This document shows positions 60,307 through 64,000 of a DNA stretch of 64,000 bases, in pieces. The notes under the pieces were generated by a model that saw only the letters and a list, made by a program, of their open reading frames with translations, ran no database searches and had not been told where the DNA came from. The stretch is from NCBI RefSeq assembly GCF_021155775.2, contig NC_060234.1, forward strand, positions 34,283,026 through 34,347,025, given 5' to 3'. Source of the stretch: Neodiprion pinetum (lineage: Eukaryota; Arthropoda; Insecta; Hymenoptera; Diprionidae). The position numbers and the translations under genes were made by a program. The first letter of the stretch is position 1. Each line of letters opens with the position of its first letter.

Positions 60307-61512
60307 ATGAATTCCGCAATTGTACATCTGGAGCAGAGCGTAAGCTTTTATTTCTGAAATATGACTACCGGTTAACCTCAGAACGTCAACGCGGAACACT
60401 CGACGAATAATATATCGTAATTTTCAGGTACGCGAAGCCGATGGCAAGCTGGACATGATCACCTGGCAAATCGACGCGTTTGAAAAAGAATTTCAGGACC
60501 CGGACAACGAGGTAATGCACAAGTTTTCACGTTCCGCTAACGCCAGTCTTTATAAGGTCAAAGTGGGATGGGCTTCAGAGTTTTGTTGATGTTTTTTCTA
60601 TCTCAGGTATAAAACACCCGTATCCTGTAAGATATCGTTTGGCATTTTATTTGACAAAACAATTCTCGTACGATGGTAAAATTCTTTGTTGCCACCAAGT
60701 TTAACTACGTAGATATTGATGCAGTACATAAGACAAAAATTAGATAATAATCGGCTTAGGACTCTTAACACAGGATTCGTAATTTTATTAGAAAGATTTC
60801 GACTTGTTATTTTTCTTTTGCATTTTGTTAACACATAACTAAATACAAAGACTTTACCACAATTTTTGTAACACTTGGATATGTGAAGCGATTTTGAATG
60901 TACGAAGCATCAAGGGTTGGTTTGGATGCACAAGATTGCACGGTGCTAGGAATAGCGTTAACAAGTGAAACAGGCTGCAATGTTCTATTGATTGACGCCA
61001 TTCCATGTTTCGCTTCCACTTGTACCTACCCTAATTTTTAGCAGTATCTAAAAATATAAGTAAAAGATTATTGAGAACCACGAACACTTGATCGTGTCTG
61101 AGTAAAAGATTCGGAAGAAGTTTTGCGCGTTCTATCGATGTAATTAATTTTCCATACTACGTTGGATTTGGAGATCGACTGAATTCGTAACGATGTCACA
61201 AAATGTGCGTGCATGTAGTTGAGACAGTGGCGAAATTTTTTTTTACTTTTAACCAGTATCCGTGACCCTCTTGCAACTGCGATGATGTGTTCGTAAATAT
61301 ATTTTATGCAGATATCTGTGCTCAGACTCTTGCGTTCAGTAACCCAAGTGAAAGAAGAATATCAAACGTTACGCCGTGACATCCTCGAGGTTCAACAACT
61401 CCAGAAGCAACTTTCCGACTCTCTAAAAACTCAGCTTTCTCAGGTTCAAGGCCATTTCAACATTCTACGCAATAAAATAGTTGGACAAAAACCAACTCCG
61501 CAGCTAAAGTAG
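60307..61512 (+). CDS. Ska2: Spindle and kinetochore-associated protein 2 (SKA2)
   Basis: Small coiled-coil subunit of the SKA complex that links kinetochores to spindle microtubules. Exons 60307-60339 (MNSAIVHLEQS), 60428-60511 and 61312-61512, all phase 0, 105 aa against about 120 in vertebrates. The arrangement of hydrophobic heptads in READGKLDMITWQIDAFEKE and LLRSVTQVKEEYQTLRRDI aligns with the vertebrate DLDYIQYRLE and LLKELSVIKSRYQTLY blocks. The C-terminal half is one helix ending in a basic/proline tail. Exon 1 was chosen because it gives an ATG, a GTAAGC donor and the correct phase. It is short and coiled-coil, so other coiled-coil families are possible, but the YQTL block favours SKA2. 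Confidence 0.82.
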
Positions 61513-64000
61513 AAGTGAAATGAAATGAAATGAGAACCGAGATCGCTATTATTGATTGCTTTAGTTTATTTAATATGTAATAGAAGTGATTTCTACCCAT
61601 TATTTTTACAGGTGCTAATAGTCACACATTGTGAGATAATTTTTATTCACAAACTAGACTTAATTTTTCAGAAATGATAAAAGGTAATGATCTGTCTGAC
61701 AACAACACTTACGTGTTTTATCGATCATAAATTATTTAAAATTTTACTGGTTTGGTTTCACCCGCTTGGGAACAAGTGGAATATTTGATGAATAATTCAT
61801 TCGGTATGTATGTTTTTATTTATGGTGTTGGGGCCAATCAGAGAACATGGGTTTTTATTTAATGAATTATGGTGGAACGAAATCAGTAAGATTTAAATAT
61901 TGGATCTATAAACCAATTGGCATTGCCACATATTCTTGGTATTTGAATGCGATTTGTAAGTCTCGAAAGTACAATAACGAAAAGTGGTGTCAGACATTGG
62001 ATAATGGGTTTTAAACGGAATGGTCAAAATCTGTACAGACAGAACTATTAATATCACGATTTTCGGTCTGATCTCATGAAAAGTTTTTAATTCAACATCA
62101 AGATATTTATAGAACGTTTCAACTTTTAAGACACCAACTCTACTCTCAGCACAGTATTTCAACTATTGAATATCAAGTATTTTAATACGAATTTTCTTGT
62201 AGGTTCTGTAATTCAATGAAATGTATCTCGATCACATGATTCTAAGAGAAGTATGTCTTTGTTTCAAAACATATAACTTGAAAATATCTCAGTGCCAAGT
62301 TGCAGAAGCAAATACAGCTCCTTTGTGCCGAAACGGTGAAGTTAGATTACAAAGAGTAATTAATTATGAAACGAATATTGCCTTAATACATGGTTACCCA
62401 TTGAATAGGCTGTGCGTACTATGTTTTACAATTACCTATTACACTTATGTACCGAATTCCAGTTATCTATTACTCTGATAAGGATGTAGCGTACGTAAAT
62501 TATTTTCGAGCGTAATACTCGTAGTACTTACTTTTTGATTACCATGTTTATATTACCATATAGATGAAGGTCTTCCTGAAGGAAGTAGAAATAGTTGACG
62601 AGAGTAAAATTTACGGGCATTAAGCATTAGCTTTTCCTCTGCTCAGACTTAATTGGCAGTTAGTATTACATTTTGTTAGTTTTAATTATTGTTAGTATAG
62701 ATGAAAATGTGAAGGTAGTTTCAAAGGTTTAGTTAGATTTTCGTTTTTCACTTTATGATGTCGTAAATTTAGATAATCATAGGTGACGATTATCCATTGA
62801 GGAAATGGATGAGAAGAAAGCCATATTCAAAAATGATAGTTGAGTGTTTCGTAATTCATTATACAAACTATCGATGCTCATTATTTACATTCTGAGACAA
62901 AAAAAAAAAAAAATAAACATTTAACCTTCATAGGACCAGCTTGGCTTTTTTAGGAGTCAGCAGATAACATGGAAACTCCATTTCTCCATGTGTTGACTAT
63001 TTATATACATAAATCATACCTATAAAAAATATCGAATTTCAAGGGAAAAATACTGGCCCTCTAAAGGTTAATCGTGGGTAGAATTGGTTTTAAGTTTTAT
63101 TATGGACTAGTTCAGGTTGCAACAATTGATGTACAAGTAAACTATTGTTTTGGTATTTTTTAAATTCTGCCACAATTCAGAATTGATATGAGTGAAAGGT
63201 TCTTGTATTATATGACTTTCAAATTGATGCATATCGATGCAAGATTTCACACCGATTGTCTAAAACTTGACGAAAATCTCTAGATTATAAGTATAGTTTG
63301 AGTCACACTCTTATTCTTTCCGTAGCCGCGATAAGGTGTCCCCTAACCAATATCTACGCATTTCTGTAATATTTATTTATTTGTATACTATATTCACTAC
63401 TCAAAATAATTTCTCTTTCATCTACCCTGCTAATGATAAAATAAAAACTAAAGAGAAATGAAAAAGAAATTATACACTAATTATAAGTAAAGGATGGTCT
63501 GCAACACATTCAGAATGTGCCAAAAAATTTTGGTCAATTAGAATAATGTTTTGTGTATACAGTAAGTAGATTTAAAAAATCTGCGTTAGGCTAGTCTACA
63601 TATCACATAGTAGCCTTTGGTGTATCCAACATCTTTACTAATAACTATGAACTTGGACAATTCTAATTCTATTTTTATTGTGCAATTTCTTCATAATTAT
63701 ACAGTATAGATACTTTATAATTTATTACTTTTCAATGGATATTATGAATATGTATCCAGTACAGAGCACGAATTCGATATGGGAACTTCTCATTAGCGAT
63801 TTACAACAGCAGAGTTTTTGCACAATATAGTTTTTTTAAATTTCTTTCACTTTCCAATCTCACTCTGAATGATAAACACGAAACTTGTTAACTTCGGTTA
63901 GGTATTTCAATCTATACTTTGCTTGAAAATTACAGGGTTTGATCAAATTTCGTATACAATTCTAAAAAAATCCTACAATACTAGGAATCTGATTAGTTCG
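61513..64000. other. Right-end spacer
   Basis: SKA2 3' UTR followed by AT-rich sequence with an A homopolymer near 62900. No exon, RNA gene or clear repeat recognised on either strand. Confidence 0.5.

Overview
This is a eukaryotic nuclear window. Genes are split by short GT-AG introns, spacers are AT-rich, and the gene content is animal: fructose-bisphosphate aldolase with alternative last exons, SLX1, MED31, SNAP29, SKA2, an SLC22-type transporter and an RR-type cuticle protein. The cuticle protein and small secreted-protein genes point to an insect. Hymenoptera is my best guess, but nothing here proves it. I saw no tRNA, rRNA or CRISPR. All exon boundaries were read by eye from splice sites and frame continuity.

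Left part (1-31.5 kb): single-copy genes. The 3' portion of aldolase (+) has two mutually exclusive terminal exons. It is followed by SLX1 (+), a 95-aa secreted protein (-), a 7-kb gene-poor spacer with two MITE-like elements, an SLC22-like transporter with an unusually large loop (+), MED31 (-), SNAP29 (+) and an 85-aa secreted Gly/Arg/His-rich peptide (-) with a clear TATA and initiator.

Middle and right (32-58 kb): an RR cuticle protein (-) is followed by four tandem paralogues of a CRAL-TRIO lipid-transfer protein (A-D, all -, same three-exon structure). Between paralogues B and C lies the main discovery, a 10,286-bp DNA transposon at 42036-52321. Its ends are CCCAATAAAC and GTTTATTGGG, with a 2-bp TG duplication. 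The homologous flank upstream of paralogue C preserves the empty site. The element carries two intact genes on the same strand: a 692-aa transposase resembling the CACTA/EnSpm tnp2 type, and a four-exon, 436-aa DUF4806-type protein. A putative shared spliced leader precedes both. Its subterminal regions are full of ACGTTTA-like motifs, and it hosts several nested palindromic elements, including a 923-bp near-perfect foldback.

Right end: SKA2 (+), a kinetochore subunit, then 2.5 kb in which I recognise nothing.

Overall, ordinary housekeeping genes flank a recently expanding lipid-transfer gene cluster. Its paralogues show gene-conversion mosaics, and its introns and spacers are repeatedly invaded by DNA transposons.
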